From: a virus
Strand: one strand, 5' to 3'
IMG/VR virus record: IMGVR_UViG_3300020477_000024
Coordinates: 1-61,164 of that record
Length of the DNA stretch: 61,164 nt
The translations under genes and the position numbers were made by a program. This document shows positions 1-9,729 of this stretch, one piece after another (position 1 is the stretch's first letter; every line of letters starts with the position of its first letter). Below the pieces are notes generated by a model, which had not been told where the DNA came from, did not search any database, and saw only the letters and a program-made list of their open reading frames with translations.

Positions 1-2039
1 GTAGCATTAACAGTTGCATCTATTGCACCATCTCCCGAATCATCGTAGGCAAAAGAAATACCAGCATGTGAACCATTAGTTACTATCTGCCCACCAACGA
101 CATCCTGTACTCTTTCAGTTGTATGCCACAAATTGGTAGGTGAACCATCTTCAGCAATATCATCCGTAACTAATGTTCTAGTTCCACCTAAAGAAACTGA
201 AGAACCATTGATGGTTATTGCACTATTTGCTAAATTGGCATTCGGTAATGCCCCCATAACATCAGTTGTTAGGTCAATTTGATTTCTAGTTATTGCTTGA
301 CCACTAATTGTTAAATAGTCATAACTACCAGCAAGTGTTACATTGGTTGAGTTATCTGTACCAGCAACATCTACATTTATATCTGAACGAACCTGTGATG
401 CATCCCTACCTTCAATACCATTCGCAGTAAATTTAGCAAAATCTCCACTAGCAACCGAATCATGGTCTATTTTAACTGCATTTGTATCAGCAATACCAAA
501 AGTTAGTGCATTTTGCTTTGCGTTCCAAGTGGATGCTGAAGCAATATAACCATCTGCAATTGCTGTACCATTCCAAACACCAGTTCCAATAGTACCTACA
601 GCAGTAATTTGTGTTTGTGATGCATCCGCATTAATTGTAAGGCAATTATTAGCATCATCATTTACAATCGTAATACCAGTTCCACCACACAAAAATGATG
701 CTGTATCATCCATGTTGTTTTCACAATTATAACCAGAAATGGAAGCAGTACTAGCAGAAGTAATTCTACCTTGTGCATCAATTGTAACAACAGGAATAGC
801 AGTAGTGCTACCATAATTTCCAGCAGTTACAGCAGTATTATCGAGTGAAAAATCTATTCGATTATCGGAAACTGCACTAGTTAATCCCGTACCACCACAA
901 AAATCTAATGTTTCACCAGTATTAACTGTATCAGTTGTACCTGTATCAGCAGATATATCAAAACTCGTAGAAATGGAATTAGTTGAAAGTGATGTGATAT
1001 GACCCTGTGCATCGACTGTAATTGCTGGTATTGCAGTTGCACTGCCATAAGAACCAGCAGTTACCGCACTATTATCGTGAGCAATAGTAATCGTGTTTCC
1101 AGAACCAGTACTAGTTAAACATGTACCACCAGCAATTGTTAGTGTTTCCGAATCTAGGTCGATTGCGACTGTACCACTATCACCTTCTGCATCTACATCT
1201 TGTGCAGTTATTTGAGTATCAACATATAGTTGTGTTGCAAAATTTCTCCAATTTGATCCATTGTAACCTTCAAAACATGCATTTTCTGAATTATAACGAA
1301 TCTTACCTTGTGTAGCAGTTCCTCTTTGTGCCGTAGTTCCAACAGGAATTACTATACCACCCGTACCAGAAACATGCAATTCACTTGTGGGGGAAGAAGT
1401 TCCAATCCCCAAACGACCAGATTTTGTAATGGTAACTTTAGTTGCATTGTCTCCTGTCTTTATATTTAAAAAATCAGAATTTATATGTATTGTAGTATTA
1501 GAAGACAAATCATTGGTAGGAGTAGAATCAACAACAAAAACAGTTGAAGATGTAACTGAAGAAACGGAAAAAACTTCATTTGCACTAGAATTTCCTGTAG
1601 GCATCCTAACAGCATCACCAGCAATCAAACCATGATCGGTAGTAGTAGTAACACTTGTTCCTGAACTAGTTGCTGTTAAGGATGTATCAAAACTCCCTTT
1701 AATTGTTAAATCGGCATCAGGTGCATTGGTATTAAGTCCAAAATCATCTGTTCCCGTTGACCAAAACAAACCATTTCCACCAGTATCATCAGTAGTACTA
1801 AGAGTTTTTCCGCACGCCGCAAAAAATGGTAGAGACTTTGCCGTACCTTCATTGATAGAACCAGAAGTTATCGAAGATGTCAGATTGGCAATTTGTCCAT
1901 TCTTTGTTTTGGTATAGAGAATTGCACCATCACCTCCATCATCCATCAAATTTATTGCAATTTCACCAACCTGTAAATCTGATGATGATGGTTGTGAGGT
2001 ATCAGTAATGTTCCTCTTGGGAATAATTATTGTTGCCAT
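1..2039 (-). CDS. Tail fibre/adhesin-like structural protein, 3' end cut by window edge
   Basis: The frame is open from an ATG at 2039 to the left edge, giving about 679 codons with no stop, so the C-terminus lies outside the window. The protein begins MATIIIPKRNITDTSQPS and is rich in Thr, Ser, Gly and Asn. It holds near-identical internal repeats around TAIPVVTIDAQGRITSAS, each followed by a GGTG-type segment. Composition and repeats are typical of phage fibre or adhesin shafts. It is the last visible gene of the minus-strand late module, directly after the coiled-coil gene. Host-receptor binding is inferred from context and composition only. Confidence 0.75.
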   Translation of the reverse strand, partial: MATIIIPKRNITDTSQPSSSDLQVGEIAINLMDDGGDGAILYTKTKNGQIANLTSSITSGSINEGTAKSLPFFAACGKTLSTTDDTGGNGLFWSTGTDDFGLNTNAPDADLTIKGSFDTSLTATSSGTSVTTTTDHGLIAGDAVRMPTGNSSANEVFSVSSVTSSTVFVVDSTPTNDLSSNTTIHINSDFLNIKTGDNATKVTITKSGRLGIGTSSPTSELHVSGTGGIVIPVGTTAQRGTATQGKIRYNSENACFEGYNGSNWRNFATQLYVDTQITAQDVDAEGDSGTVAIDLDSETLTIAGGTCLTSTGSGNTITIAHDNSAVTAGSYGSATAIPAITVDAQGHITSLSTNSISTSFDISADTGTTDTVNTGETLDFCGGTGLTSAVSDNRIDFSLDNTAVTAGNYGSTTAIPVVTIDAQGRITSASTASISGYNCENNMDDTASFLCGGTGITIVNDDANNCLTINADASQTQITAVGTIGTGVWNGTAIADGYIASASTWNAKQNALTFGIADTNAVKIDHDSVASGDFAKFTANGIEGRDASQVRSDINVDVAGTDNSTNVTLAGSYDYLTISGQAITRNQIDLTTDVMGALPNANLANSAITINGSSVSLGGTRTLVTDDIAEDGSPTNLWHTTERVQDVVGGQIVTNGSHAGISFAYDDSGDGAIDATVNA

Positions 2040-2048
2040 TTATGAGTC

Positions 2049-2471
2049 CTATTTCTTGTTAGGTTGATCCTTCGGAAGCACTTTATCAGGAATCATATTT
2101 TTTGCCTTTTCAAGTTCTTTTTCCAATTCTCTTATTCTTGGTTTATAATATGTATCAATTTTATTAATCATGTCCACTTGATCCGAAAGTGCGTGTTCAT
2201 GCGTTGCTTGTAATTTAGTCCTTTCATCTAATGCTTGTTGTATTTCTTCAGATGTTTTTTTGGTTAAAAGTTCCATTTGATTCTTTAAAGTCTTATTTTC
2301 CTCTAAAACTGAAGGAAAATTTTGACATTCTGTTAATAAGACTTGATAATTTGCCTGTAATAGTAAATTTTGAGAGGTTAGTTCCAATGCCCTATTCTGG
2401 ACAATGGAAACTAACGCCTCTTTAACTAATTTTTCGTCTATGATATATTCATTATTTGGTACTTCATTCAT
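2049..2471 (-). CDS. Coiled-coil hypothetical protein (140 aa)
   Basis: The protein is charged and helical, with heptad-like runs from about residue 60 to 130 (for example ENKTLKNQMELLTKK and RIRELEKELEKAKN). No signal peptide or membrane segment is visible. It lies between two fibre-like genes and has its own upstream TATAAATA late-promoter box. A chaperone or small structural role for the fibres is possible, but no family was recognised. The ATG at 2471 is preceded by AAGAGGAAATTG, an acceptable ribosome binding site. Confidence 0.7.
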   Translation of the reverse strand: MNEVPNNEYIIDEKLVKEALVSIVQNRALELTSQNLLLQANYQVLLTECQNFPSVLEENKTLKNQMELLTKKTSEEIQQALDERTKLQATHEHALSDQVDMINKIDTYYKPRIRELEKELEKAKNMIPDKVLPKDQPNKK

Positions 2472-2499
2472 ATCAATTTCCTCTTAAAATAATATTTAT

Positions 2500-2507
2500 T
2501 ATTTATA
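2500..2507 (-). promoter_or_regulatory. T4-type late promoter box TATAAATA
   Basis: The plus strand reads TATTTATA, so the minus strand carries the exact T4 late-promoter box. It lies 29 bases upstream of the coiled-coil gene start at 2471. T4-like phages recognise this box with a gp55-type sigma and the gp33 co-activator. A gp33 homologue is encoded at 44370-44630. Confidence 0.6.
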
Positions 2508-4961
2508 TTACGAACTTGCTTGCTCCCATGTACCGCCATCAATAGTAAAATTGTCGAGATATGGTTTAGATGATGACAATCTACTGGCAATAGTTTCATT
2601 ATCGTCTGTTGGTAAAATATACGAACAACCACTTGCTGTAAAACCACACATACCACCATCCACAATTCCAAATTTGTGTTTGTTGTCAACCCAAAACTGG
2701 AACGCACCATCATTTTGAGTTCCATTTTCGGTTGCACCATCAACCAATTGACTGAGAGTATTAAATTTAACATGACTTAATGCATCTTTGTCAGTTGAAT
2801 CCATAACGGATGTTATTACTAAAGCATCATTTGCATTATCACCCATACTAAATGAAGGATTTGCTTCATCTGCCGTATCAAAAAATGTTATATCCGCACC
2901 AATAATTGTTGTTGCAGTACCAGATGTAATTGTTGTAGCACCTAATGCGGCTGTACCTGTAACATCGAGTGTTCCAGCCGTAGACACATTACCCGTTAAT
3001 GTTGAAGTACCTGTAACAGCAAGATTGCCACCAACATTTGCATTCTTAGCAATACCAGCACCACCATCAACAATCAATGCACCAGTAGTTGAACTGCTTG
3101 ATTGGGTTGCATTATTGAGATTTACTGCACCTGTAACATCAAATGTACCTTCGACTACAGTATTTCCACTATCTGCAACTGTAAATTTATCGGCAACATT
3201 AATACCACCATCTAATGAAGCAAGTCCACTAGGAACATCTAATGTACTGTTAAGTGTTGTAGCACCAGCAACAGTTAATGCACCACCAGCAGTTATAGCA
3301 CCTGTTAATGTTGAAGCACCTGTAACATCAAGTGTACCACCGACATGTGCATTTTTAACAACAGCAAGACCACCAGCAGTTTTCAAAGCACCTGTAGTTG
3401 AATTGGTTGCTTGGGTGTCATCCGTATTATTTACTATACCACTAACCGTTAAGGCAGTTAATGTACCAACATTTGTTAGTGAAGAATTTACAACAGCAGA
3501 ACCTAATGTAGTTGCATTTAAAACAGATGCGTTAGCAATTTTAAAATCTTTTGCATGGGTTCCGTCTAAATTTAGTCCACCATCAGCCGAACCCGTATCA
3601 AATGTCCAGTTATTATTGGTTGTATCCCAAATAATAGTTTTATCCGTAGTACCCTTTAAAGTAACACCACCACCACTTGCACTAGCATCAGTTGTTGTTT
3701 CTAGTACTATTACAATATCACCACCGTTCTCTGCTGGATCTGAAAAAGTCAAACTATCTCCATCAGCATAACCAGTACCATCTGAAACTAAGGTAAATTC
3801 AATATTTGGTGATGCACCATTATGAGTGGCAATATTAACACAAAGACCCGAAGCACCAGCAGATCCACCAGATGTTGGTGTTTCATTCGTGTAATTCTGA
3901 CTTGGTGTCCAAGCAGTTCCAGTAAAAGTCGGGGTCGAATCTGCGATAGTAAGTGTAGAACCTATTTCAAGATTTTTATCAGCAACTGAAACAGTAGTGG
4001 AATCAAGTGTTGTAGTTGTACCTTCCACATAAAAATTTCCATGAACTGTTAAATCTTTGTTAGTAGTAGCAGTACCAATATCCACATCACCTTTAAATAT
4101 AGACTTTTGTGCTGAGTTTATTTCCAATGCTTCGGTAGCATCCTGTTCTTCAGTATTACCCGCTCCAGAACCAGTAAAAAATCTCAATCTTCCTTTAGCA
4201 TCATCGTTACCACTATCGTGATCGGCAATCACTTTACCCATTTCATTATTATGATTATCTGTGAAAAGTAATTTTGTTGCACGATTTCCCGTAGCATCAC
4301 CATCAGTCTCATTAACGAGAGTGAGTACAGCACCCGTTGCTGTAGAAAATGTACCATTACCACCAGATATATCACCCGTCATCGAAAGTGCATTAGATCC
4401 AATGTTAAGTGGTTTAGAAATTACCACACATTCAGCATCGTCTCTAGTATCAAACTTCATATATTCATTAGTGCCTTCTTTAAAACTCAAAGCAGATGCC
4501 ACATTATCTTTGAAGGAAATAGTACCCGTAAGTGGAGCATCTAATGACATTGATGCATCATCAGTTGTTGAGACAAAACTCACATAATCAACTGTACCAT
4601 CAGTAATTTTTAGAGGTGTGGCTACAGCTGGTGTGATAGTAATCTTAGAGTCATTTGCTGTGTATTTTAGTTCATTAGTCGTTAATTCCACACCACTAAC
4701 TTTTAACGAATTCATTACACCATCAGCACCTGCTATTAAAGCACTATTAGCAGTTAGTGTTCCGGCGTTATGATCCAACATTTGAACAAAATGATCTCCA
4801 CCGACCACTCTTGAGGTATTACCACTATCATCACCTATCCAAAGATAACCTTTTCTGTCAGTTGATTCTGAACTTCTGGTACTATAACCCAATTCACCAA
4901 AAAGCAATGTAGGTGTAGTGGTGGCTGCGGTTGACCGTTGTATTTGTATTTGAGTTGACAT
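2508..4961 (-). CDS. Repeat-containing tail fibre/structural protein (817 aa)
   Basis: The N-terminus (MSTQIQIQRSTAATTTPT) and the Thr/Ser/Gly/Asn-rich body are typical of phage structural fibres. Between about residues 480 and 680 there are repeats of the form STTGAL-VDGG-GIAKNANVGG followed by L-VTG-STLTG, a pattern seen in many marine phage fibre proteins. The C-terminal part (after about 700) is less repetitive and could be the distal domain. It lies 12 bases downstream of the 139 aa gene. Exact position in the virion cannot be told from sequence. Confidence 0.75.
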   Translation of the reverse strand: MSTQIQIQRSTAATTTPTLLFGELGYSTRSSESTDRKGYLWIGDDSGNTSRVVGGDHFVQMLDHNAGTLTANSALIAGADGVMNSLKVSGVELTTNELKYTANDSKITITPAVATPLKITDGTVDYVSFVSTTDDASMSLDAPLTGTISFKDNVASALSFKEGTNEYMKFDTRDDAECVVISKPLNIGSNALSMTGDISGGNGTFSTATGAVLTLVNETDGDATGNRATKLLFTDNHNNEMGKVIADHDSGNDDAKGRLRFFTGSGAGNTEEQDATEALEINSAQKSIFKGDVDIGTATTNKDLTVHGNFYVEGTTTTLDSTTVSVADKNLEIGSTLTIADSTPTFTGTAWTPSQNYTNETPTSGGSAGASGLCVNIATHNGASPNIEFTLVSDGTGYADGDSLTFSDPAENGGDIVIVLETTTDASASGGGVTLKGTTDKTIIWDTTNNNWTFDTGSADGGLNLDGTHAKDFKIANASVLNATTLGSAVVNSSLTNVGTLTALTVSGIVNNTDDTQATNSTTGALKTAGGLAVVKNAHVGGTLDVTGASTLTGAITAGGALTVAGATTLNSTLDVPSGLASLDGGINVADKFTVADSGNTVVEGTFDVTGAVNLNNATQSSSSTTGALIVDGGAGIAKNANVGGNLAVTGTSTLTGNVSTAGTLDVTGTAALGATTITSGTATTIIGADITFFDTADEANPSFSMGDNANDALVITSVMDSTDKDALSHVKFNTLSQLVDGATENGTQNDGAFQFWVDNKHKFGIVDGGMCGFTASGCSYILPTDDNETIASRLSSSKPYLDNFTIDGGTWEQASS

Positions 4962-4973
4962 TTACTTTCTCTC

Positions 4974-5393
4974 CTATGATTGGTTTGCCAAAATGTAAGT
5001 CTGATCGTTTCCTGAAGAATCCCTAATTTTAACTTTCAACTTGTTATCGGTACTATCAATAAACAGCACTCCACTAGAATTTGATAATGTGGGCAAATTT
5101 CCCGTTAAAGAAGAATTGATAACATGCGTTGTCATTGTTGAGTTTAACGCATATGTAGTAGAAGTTCCACTACCATCCTTTGATTGAACTTTTAATTTTC
5201 CGTCTGCGGAATCCGTATATAAAATTGCAGTCGAATTTGTTTGAGATCCAGAACTAGGTGCAGATGCCGAATGATTAACTGTAACAGTTGATGCATCTGC
5301 CGTTATAGTATTTAGTTTACTTATCAAACTATTCACCCTAGTCATGAATGTATTAAATGTGTCTGTTAAATTCAGACTAGTTATTGTTGCCAT
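4974..5393 (-). CDS. Small fibre-associated structural protein (139 aa)
   Basis: The protein has a short helical start (residues 8-35, NLTDTFNTFMTRVNSLISKLN) followed by two copies of a beta-rich repeat. The repeat reads roughly SSG-LFIDSTDNKLKVKIRDSSG in one copy and ST-ILYTDSADGKLKVQSKDGSG in the other. The repeated YTDS/FIDS-D-KLK core resembles fibre-collar modules of marine myoviruses. It has a good ribosome binding site (AGGAGAAAAAAATAAAA). It probably belongs to the adhesin set with the 817 aa protein; the precise role is unknown. Confidence 0.65.
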   Translation of the reverse strand: MATITSLNLTDTFNTFMTRVNSLISKLNTITADASTVTVNHSASAPSSGSQTNSTAILYTDSADGKLKVQSKDGSGTSTTYALNSTMTTHVINSSLTGNLPTLSNSSGVLFIDSTDNKLKVKIRDSSGNDQTYILANQS

Positions 5394-5408
5394 TTTTATT
5401 TTTTTCTC

Positions 5409-6152
5409 CTATACTGATCTGGAATTTTCTATTTCACTCTTATCTACTCCACCTAATTCTCCAATAACATTGGAATGCCCTACTCTCTGAACCACAACAT
5501 CATCCTTAAATCTATAAGCATTCAATTTTCTATTAGAATACAAGTGTCTAATATCTTCTCTCGGATGTTCGCAATATGTAGAAGCGATGTACTCATCAGT
5601 AGTTATCAAATTGTTTTTAATTCCCGAAGAAAATAATTCTTTAGCAGAATCTTTTGTTACTATATACGCATGTGAATTATATGTATAACCAACCTTCTCT
5701 ATAATATCATCTACTTCTTCAGTCTCATACCCCTTCACCGGCCAACATCCCAAATAAAACAAATCACAATCATTGGTTTTCATAAAATTTGATGCAATAA
5801 ACAAACTTTCTCGAAAATCTCTGCCTACAAACTTTACATCATCTTCTAGGACTAAAGCAAACTGATAATTATCATAAATATGCTTCCAAATATTATAATG
5901 ACCGAGCAAATTGCATATTGATCCCATTTTCAAATCTCTTGAATACCAAAAATTGTTACTATCTTCCATCTTCCATGAATCGTAGGTAAAAAACCCTTCC
6001 GAATTCAAATCTTCCAAAGAAACGTTTTGATGATCTATCGCATCAAATACATATATATCAAATTCCTTCTGAAAGGGGGATAATAAATTGATAATAAAAT
6101 CCCTTCTCTCTACCAACCTAGTCAACGAAACACAATATATAGCGTCTATCAT
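5409..6152 (-). CDS. Glycosyltransferase family 25 protein (collagen galactosyltransferase-like)
   Basis: GT25 enzymes move sugars from nucleotide-sugar donors; members include bacterial LPS galactosyltransferases and animal collagen hydroxylysine galactosyltransferases. Seen here: the N-terminal MIDAIYCVSLTRLVERRDF start, the FDAID motif near residue 36-40, GHYNIWKHI at 84-92, and the metal-binding ALVLEDD at 99-105. Further on are DLFYLG and a C-terminal TTDEYI segment matching the family's PVDEFL region. Length (247 aa) is usual for bacterial GT25. It is a paralogue of the gene at 8998-9717 and ends the sugar cluster beside the fibre genes. The acceptor is not known from sequence. Confidence 0.85.
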   Translation of the reverse strand: MIDAIYCVSLTRLVERRDFIINLLSPFQKEFDIYVFDAIDHQNVSLEDLNSEGFFTYDSWKMEDSNNFWYSRDLKMGSICNLLGHYNIWKHIYDNYQFALVLEDDVKFVGRDFRESLFIASNFMKTNDCDLFYLGCWPVKGYETEEVDDIIEKVGYTYNSHAYIVTKDSAKELFSSGIKNNLITTDEYIASTYCEHPREDIRHLYSNRKLNAYRFKDDVVVQRVGHSNVIGELGGVDKSEIENSRSV

Positions 6153-6164
6153 GATAATAACGAA

Positions 6165-6743
6165 TCATCTAATAGCATACAAATCATATTCTTCTTCCCA
6201 TATTATATAACCATTTTTTTCTAATAAATAAAGTATTGGTTGTTTTATCTCACCATTATAATAATTCTCTGTCGATTCCCAATGAGTCGTTTCCATTTTT
6301 ATTACTTTCGGCAAAACATCCCAACTATAATTGAGTACAATCGGTAATTCACAACCTTCAACATCAATTTTTAAAAAATCTATTTGTGTAATACTATATT
6401 TTTTGATAAGTGAATCTAAAGTCATAGTTTTAACTATGGTTTTTCTTTCAAAATCCTTCCATTGTGGATTTGGCACAAAACCATTTATTTCATTATTATA
6501 AGAACCAATGCCACGAACCCACTGTTTATTTATTTTTTCAGATAGTAAAGGATCGTAATAATAAAACTCAGTTTCACCATCATAAGTACTTATCGCAGAA
6601 TTTTCAAAAATAACATTCGGATGTGTTTCTAAATTGTTCAAATATTCACTAACTGGTTCAACAATAATACCATACCAACCATTTTTTGCTAATGGAAGTA
6701 ACGTATCAAAATCGCATGAACCAATTTCAATAAAAAAATTCAC
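6165..6743 (-). CDS. FkbM-family methyltransferase (192 aa)
   Basis: A SAM-dependent methyltransferase of the FkbM type, which usually O-methylates sugars. Seen here: the N-terminal EIGSCDFDTL glycine motif, a reduced EPVSEYL segment (the acidic cofactor-binding end of strand 2), and DFLKIDVEGCE, the FkbM signature, at about residues 125-135. The gene starts with GTG at 6743, with GGGGGA upstream at good spacing. It lies 12 bases from the downstream GT25 gene. Methylation of glycans added by the neighbouring transferases is an inference. Confidence 0.8.
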   Translation of the reverse strand: MNFFIEIGSCDFDTLLPLAKNGWYGIIVEPVSEYLNNLETHPNVIFENSAISTYDGETEFYYYDPLLSEKINKQWVRGIGSYNNEINGFVPNPQWKDFERKTIVKTMTLDSLIKKYSITQIDFLKIDVEGCELPIVLNYSWDVLPKVIKMETTHWESTENYYNGEIKQPILYLLEKNGYIIWEEEYDLYAIR

Positions 6744-6746
6744 TAA

Positions 6747-6950
6747 TTATCCCCCTAACAATTCACTCTCTTTCAAAGAAATAGTTTTAGTTTCATCCTT
6801 TTCTGCCCACCATTCAACTGGTATAAGTATTGATGCCAAACTATCAGTTGAAATGGATGAAATCTTTTCATTGAGTTCAGTTTCATTATTTGCTTCGATA
6901 ATACCTTCATGGTTATAAGTTGTTTCTAATATTACTTTATAAAGTGCCAT
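6747..6950 (-). CDS. Small hypothetical protein (67 aa), paralogue of the gene at 9730-9975
   Basis: I chose the internal ATG at 6950 because AGAGAGGA precedes it; the longer reading frame to 6980 lacks a ribosome binding site. The start overlaps no coding sequence of the upstream gene, which ends at 6965. The protein opens MALYKVILETTYNHEGIIEA and ends near VEWWAEKDETKTISL. This pattern matches the 81 aa protein at 9730-9975 (MAKFRFDVGVIIYQEVTIEA, IQWYGVKPNSVIEIS). No known family was recognised. Confidence 0.65.
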   Translation of the reverse strand: MALYKVILETTYNHEGIIEANNETELNEKISSISTDSLASILIPVEWWAEKDETKTISLKESELLGG

Positions 6951-6964
6951 TTTTTCCTCTCTTT

Positions 6965-8983
6965 TTATTTTTTGTTGCAAAATGTTATAAGAACATATCT
7001 TGTACCTGACATAACTGCTCTTGCACCATGTTTGTGTGTAATTGTTGGATGAACTACGACTTCTCCAACTGACTTATCAACTAAATGATTTTGTCTTGGA
7101 AACCAAGTTCCCCCACCTGTATAGTCGTTGTTTAAACCAACAACAAAGGTATAATCAGACGCATCATGATGACACGACAAATCAGTTTGATAATTTTCTG
7201 ATTCTAAATCATACTTTACTATAAAAGATTCATTTTTCATATTACCCACAAATCCTTGTAATCCCCAAATAGAAGATACTACTGGATGTGCGTATTCGTC
7301 TAATATTGTATCCCATATATCACCATAACCAAAACTGCTCAATAAAATATCATGCGTAGGATAATTTACATGCCTATCTGTTGTCCATTGACCATATTGT
7401 TCTGCCTTTTCGATTAATTCACTACAAAACTCTTCATTCAGGAGAGGCCAACTATACAATTCAAGACCAGTTCCGATAGAATCAACATATAATTCCCATT
7501 GCTTTCCTCTTATTCTTTGATCTATATATTTATCTATATCTTCATTCATCACATCATCAATATTATTACTTTCAATAGTCGAAAATCTATCAGATCCTTT
7601 TCTCAAAAATTCAAAATCGTTTACATGAAACGTTCGTTCCACGTCTTCATTTTTTCCCTTTCCCGTTTCTATTAGAACATCCTTTAGTTTTATTTCATAT
7701 TTAAATTCTAAATCTGGATTTACCCAACCACTTGACCAAGTTCTAAATATACCAACACCATCTTCGAGTTTATCGTTATCAGACCAAGTTATTTCTCCTT
7801 CTTGAAAAACTCTAAAATCATACTCTATAGCACCACTAACATCAAATGGACTACGACCATACCACATAGTAATTTTCTCTGGATCTGAAAAATCCATATC
7901 ATATAAAGCACTTGATCTATCTAGCATGTTATAGTCAATAGACCAATTTCCATTATAAACCAGATCATTATATAACTCAACACATTTTTTAGGATGATGT
8001 TTGTTAATGACATATTCTCTGCCAATTGAATCGTGTTCCATAAACCAAGCATTCATTAACGCATGTTTGATACTTTCATTTTCTAAAGTACATCGTGCAA
8101 TTTTCGGATTCTCCGATTTATAATCACCCTGTTCCGTTGCAACCACATTTGCCCCACAACTCAGTGCTTCCAAATATACCAAGCCAGGTACATCCATCTT
8201 GGTAGTCATGGCAAATACCCTACATCTTCGATAGTAATCTATAAGTTCATCAAAAGGAATTGACTTATCCAACCACGTTATTCTTCCATCACTCTGACCA
8301 ATTTGATGTTTTAATGCTTCAACTTCATCTTTCTCATCTGGATTACCAATAACTACCAATTTCAATTTCAAATCATTACATGCCTTTGCAAGATAACGAT
8401 GTCCTTTTATGTTCTGAACCGCAGCTGCACATAATACAAAATCCTCTCTTTCAATAGAATCATCAATTGTCAAATAATCCGTATTGATTGGAACAGGAAC
8501 TGTTAAAATCTTATGCGATAAATGACTCCATTGTTCTTTTGCTTGATCTGTCTGTGCAACAGTTACTAATGATTGTTCAATGCATTTAGAATAAACATCA
8601 TAAAAGGCTGATCCTTTTTCTTCTAATAAAGGATTGTTATCATGGATATTTAAAATGTACGGTATACCCATCCTAATCATTCTCAAACATTGATACCAAA
8701 AACTACAATGTATAAAATCATAATCTTTTGCATTTTCTTGAGTTAATTCCCCATCAAACAACAAATCTACCTGATAACCCAATTTTTGCAAATAATCCAT
8801 ATGGTTGTAAATAACTCTACCTACAGCATTTATACTGCCCATTCCCCTTTCTTTACTTGTCGGATCTTGCCAAGAAGGATGTTTTAAATATAATATTTTC
8901 CTCTTTTCAGTATTTTGTACCCCTAACGGTTTCAATTCACCATTTACCAATTTCATAAATCTGTTATCATCTAATATTTTCAT
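6965..8983 (-). CDS. GT-B glycosyltransferase fused to a procollagen lysyl hydroxylase-like 2OG-Fe(II) oxygenase
   Basis: This 672 aa protein has two enzyme halves. Residues ~28-345 look like a GT4-type glycosyltransferase: VPINTDY, and PGLVYLEALSCGANVVATE, the usual Glu-containing donor motif. Residues ~370-500 form a linker or extra domain. Residues 509-672 resemble the animal PLOD lysyl hydroxylase catalytic domain: EQYGQW, YPTHDI, then HHDAS at 605-609. GGGTWF, HP, THKH and GTRY follow. Inferred iron ligands are H605, D607 and H652, and the 2-oxoglutarate Arg is R662; the H-x-D and the 10-residue His-Arg spacing match PLOD. PLOD enzymes hydroxylate Lys in X-Lys-Gly of collagen. The collagen-like fibre gene is two genes upstream. 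Substrate is inferred. Confidence 0.85.
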   Translation of the reverse strand: MKILDDNRFMKLVNGELKPLGVQNTEKRKILYLKHPSWQDPTSKERGMGSINAVGRVIYNHMDYLQKLGYQVDLLFDGELTQENAKDYDFIHCSFWYQCLRMIRMGIPYILNIHDNNPLLEEKGSAFYDVYSKCIEQSLVTVAQTDQAKEQWSHLSHKILTVPVPINTDYLTIDDSIEREDFVLCAAAVQNIKGHRYLAKACNDLKLKLVVIGNPDEKDEVEALKHQIGQSDGRITWLDKSIPFDELIDYYRRCRVFAMTTKMDVPGLVYLEALSCGANVVATEQGDYKSENPKIARCTLENESIKHALMNAWFMEHDSIGREYVINKHHPKKCVELYNDLVYNGNWSIDYNMLDRSSALYDMDFSDPEKITMWYGRSPFDVSGAIEYDFRVFQEGEITWSDNDKLEDGVGIFRTWSSGWVNPDLEFKYEIKLKDVLIETGKGKNEDVERTFHVNDFEFLRKGSDRFSTIESNNIDDVMNEDIDKYIDQRIRGKQWELYVDSIGTGLELYSWPLLNEEFCSELIEKAEQYGQWTTDRHVNYPTHDILLSSFGYGDIWDTILDEYAHPVVSSIWGLQGFVGNMKNESFIVKYDLESENYQTDLSCHHDASDYTFVVGLNNDYTGGGTWFPRQNHLVDKSVGEVVVHPTITHKHGARAVMSGTRYVLITFCNKK

Positions 8984-8997
8984 TTATAAAAATCCTT

Positions 8998-9717
8998 TTA
9001 TATTGGTTCAGTCTGACTTCCACCCTGATCCAGTTGTACAATTGCATCTTCTTTTATAGAATATGCCTTCAATTTTCTCTCAATATTATATAAATTCCTC
9101 AAATCCTTTCTTGGATGTTCGTCATAACAAGTAGTTAAAAACTCATCAATCACTATCATATTACTTGTATAATTTGAATTCAATAAAATACGAATTGCTT
9201 CTGACTTAATAATATAGGCATGAGTAGTATATTTGAAAAACACTCTATTAACATATTTTGTAAATGAATCCCAATCATAACACGATCCTCCCAAATAAAA
9301 CAAATCATAATCATATTCATTTTTGAAATCGGAAAAAACATTTATCCAGTTATTATTTTTAATTTCAATATCATCTTCTAAAACTAAAATTTCGGAAAAC
9401 CCCATTTCATATGCCTTTTTCCATATTAAGTAATGACTAATACTACAACCCATTTCCCCTTTCGTAACTGGTCTATTCCAGAACTTGAAAATAACTTTTT
9501 TATTTATAACAGGAAAATAAGTCCAGTTTTGATCGGTTTTATTATTTTTATATTCATAAAAACCCGAAGCATAAAAATCTTCCCAATCTAATACCATTCC
9601 ATCAATGGCATCAAATACATATACTGGTGCAAAATCCATTTTTGATAATATTTCAATAACATTTTTTCTACGTTCTTCCATTCTTTCTAAACTTACACAA
9701 AATATAGCATCAACCAT
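8998..9717 (-). CDS. Glycosyltransferase family 25 protein (second copy)
   Basis: The GT25 hallmarks are MVDAIFCVSLERMEERR at the N-terminus, VFDAIDG at 34-40, GCSISHYLIWKKA at 90-102 and the LVLEDD metal site at 111-116. DLFYLGG and VIDEFLTTCYDEHPRKDL follow. The tail GGSQTEPI resembles the SDTE ending of collagen galactosyltransferases. At 239 aa it is a normal single-domain GT25. It shares clear similarity with the 5409-6152 gene, so the cluster holds two diverged copies. It is followed by the GT/lysyl hydroxylase fusion. Galactosylation of hydroxylysine on the upstream fibre is the favoured but unproven role; LPS modification is the alternative. Confidence 0.87.
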   Translation of the reverse strand: MVDAIFCVSLERMEERRKNVIEILSKMDFAPVYVFDAIDGMVLDWEDFYASGFYEYKNNKTDQNWTYFPVINKKVIFKFWNRPVTKGEMGCSISHYLIWKKAYEMGFSEILVLEDDIEIKNNNWINVFSDFKNEYDYDLFYLGGSCYDWDSFTKYVNRVFFKYTTHAYIIKSEAIRILLNSNYTSNMIVIDEFLTTCYDEHPRKDLRNLYNIERKLKAYSIKEDAIVQLDQGGSQTEPI

Positions 9718-9729
9718 AATAAAAAGATG

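Noticed and set aside
2788-3771. Long plus-strand open frame of 327 codons
   Set aside because: It is antisense to the repeat-rich 817 aa fibre gene, Pro/Val/Ala-biased, and arises from the repeat codons read backwards.
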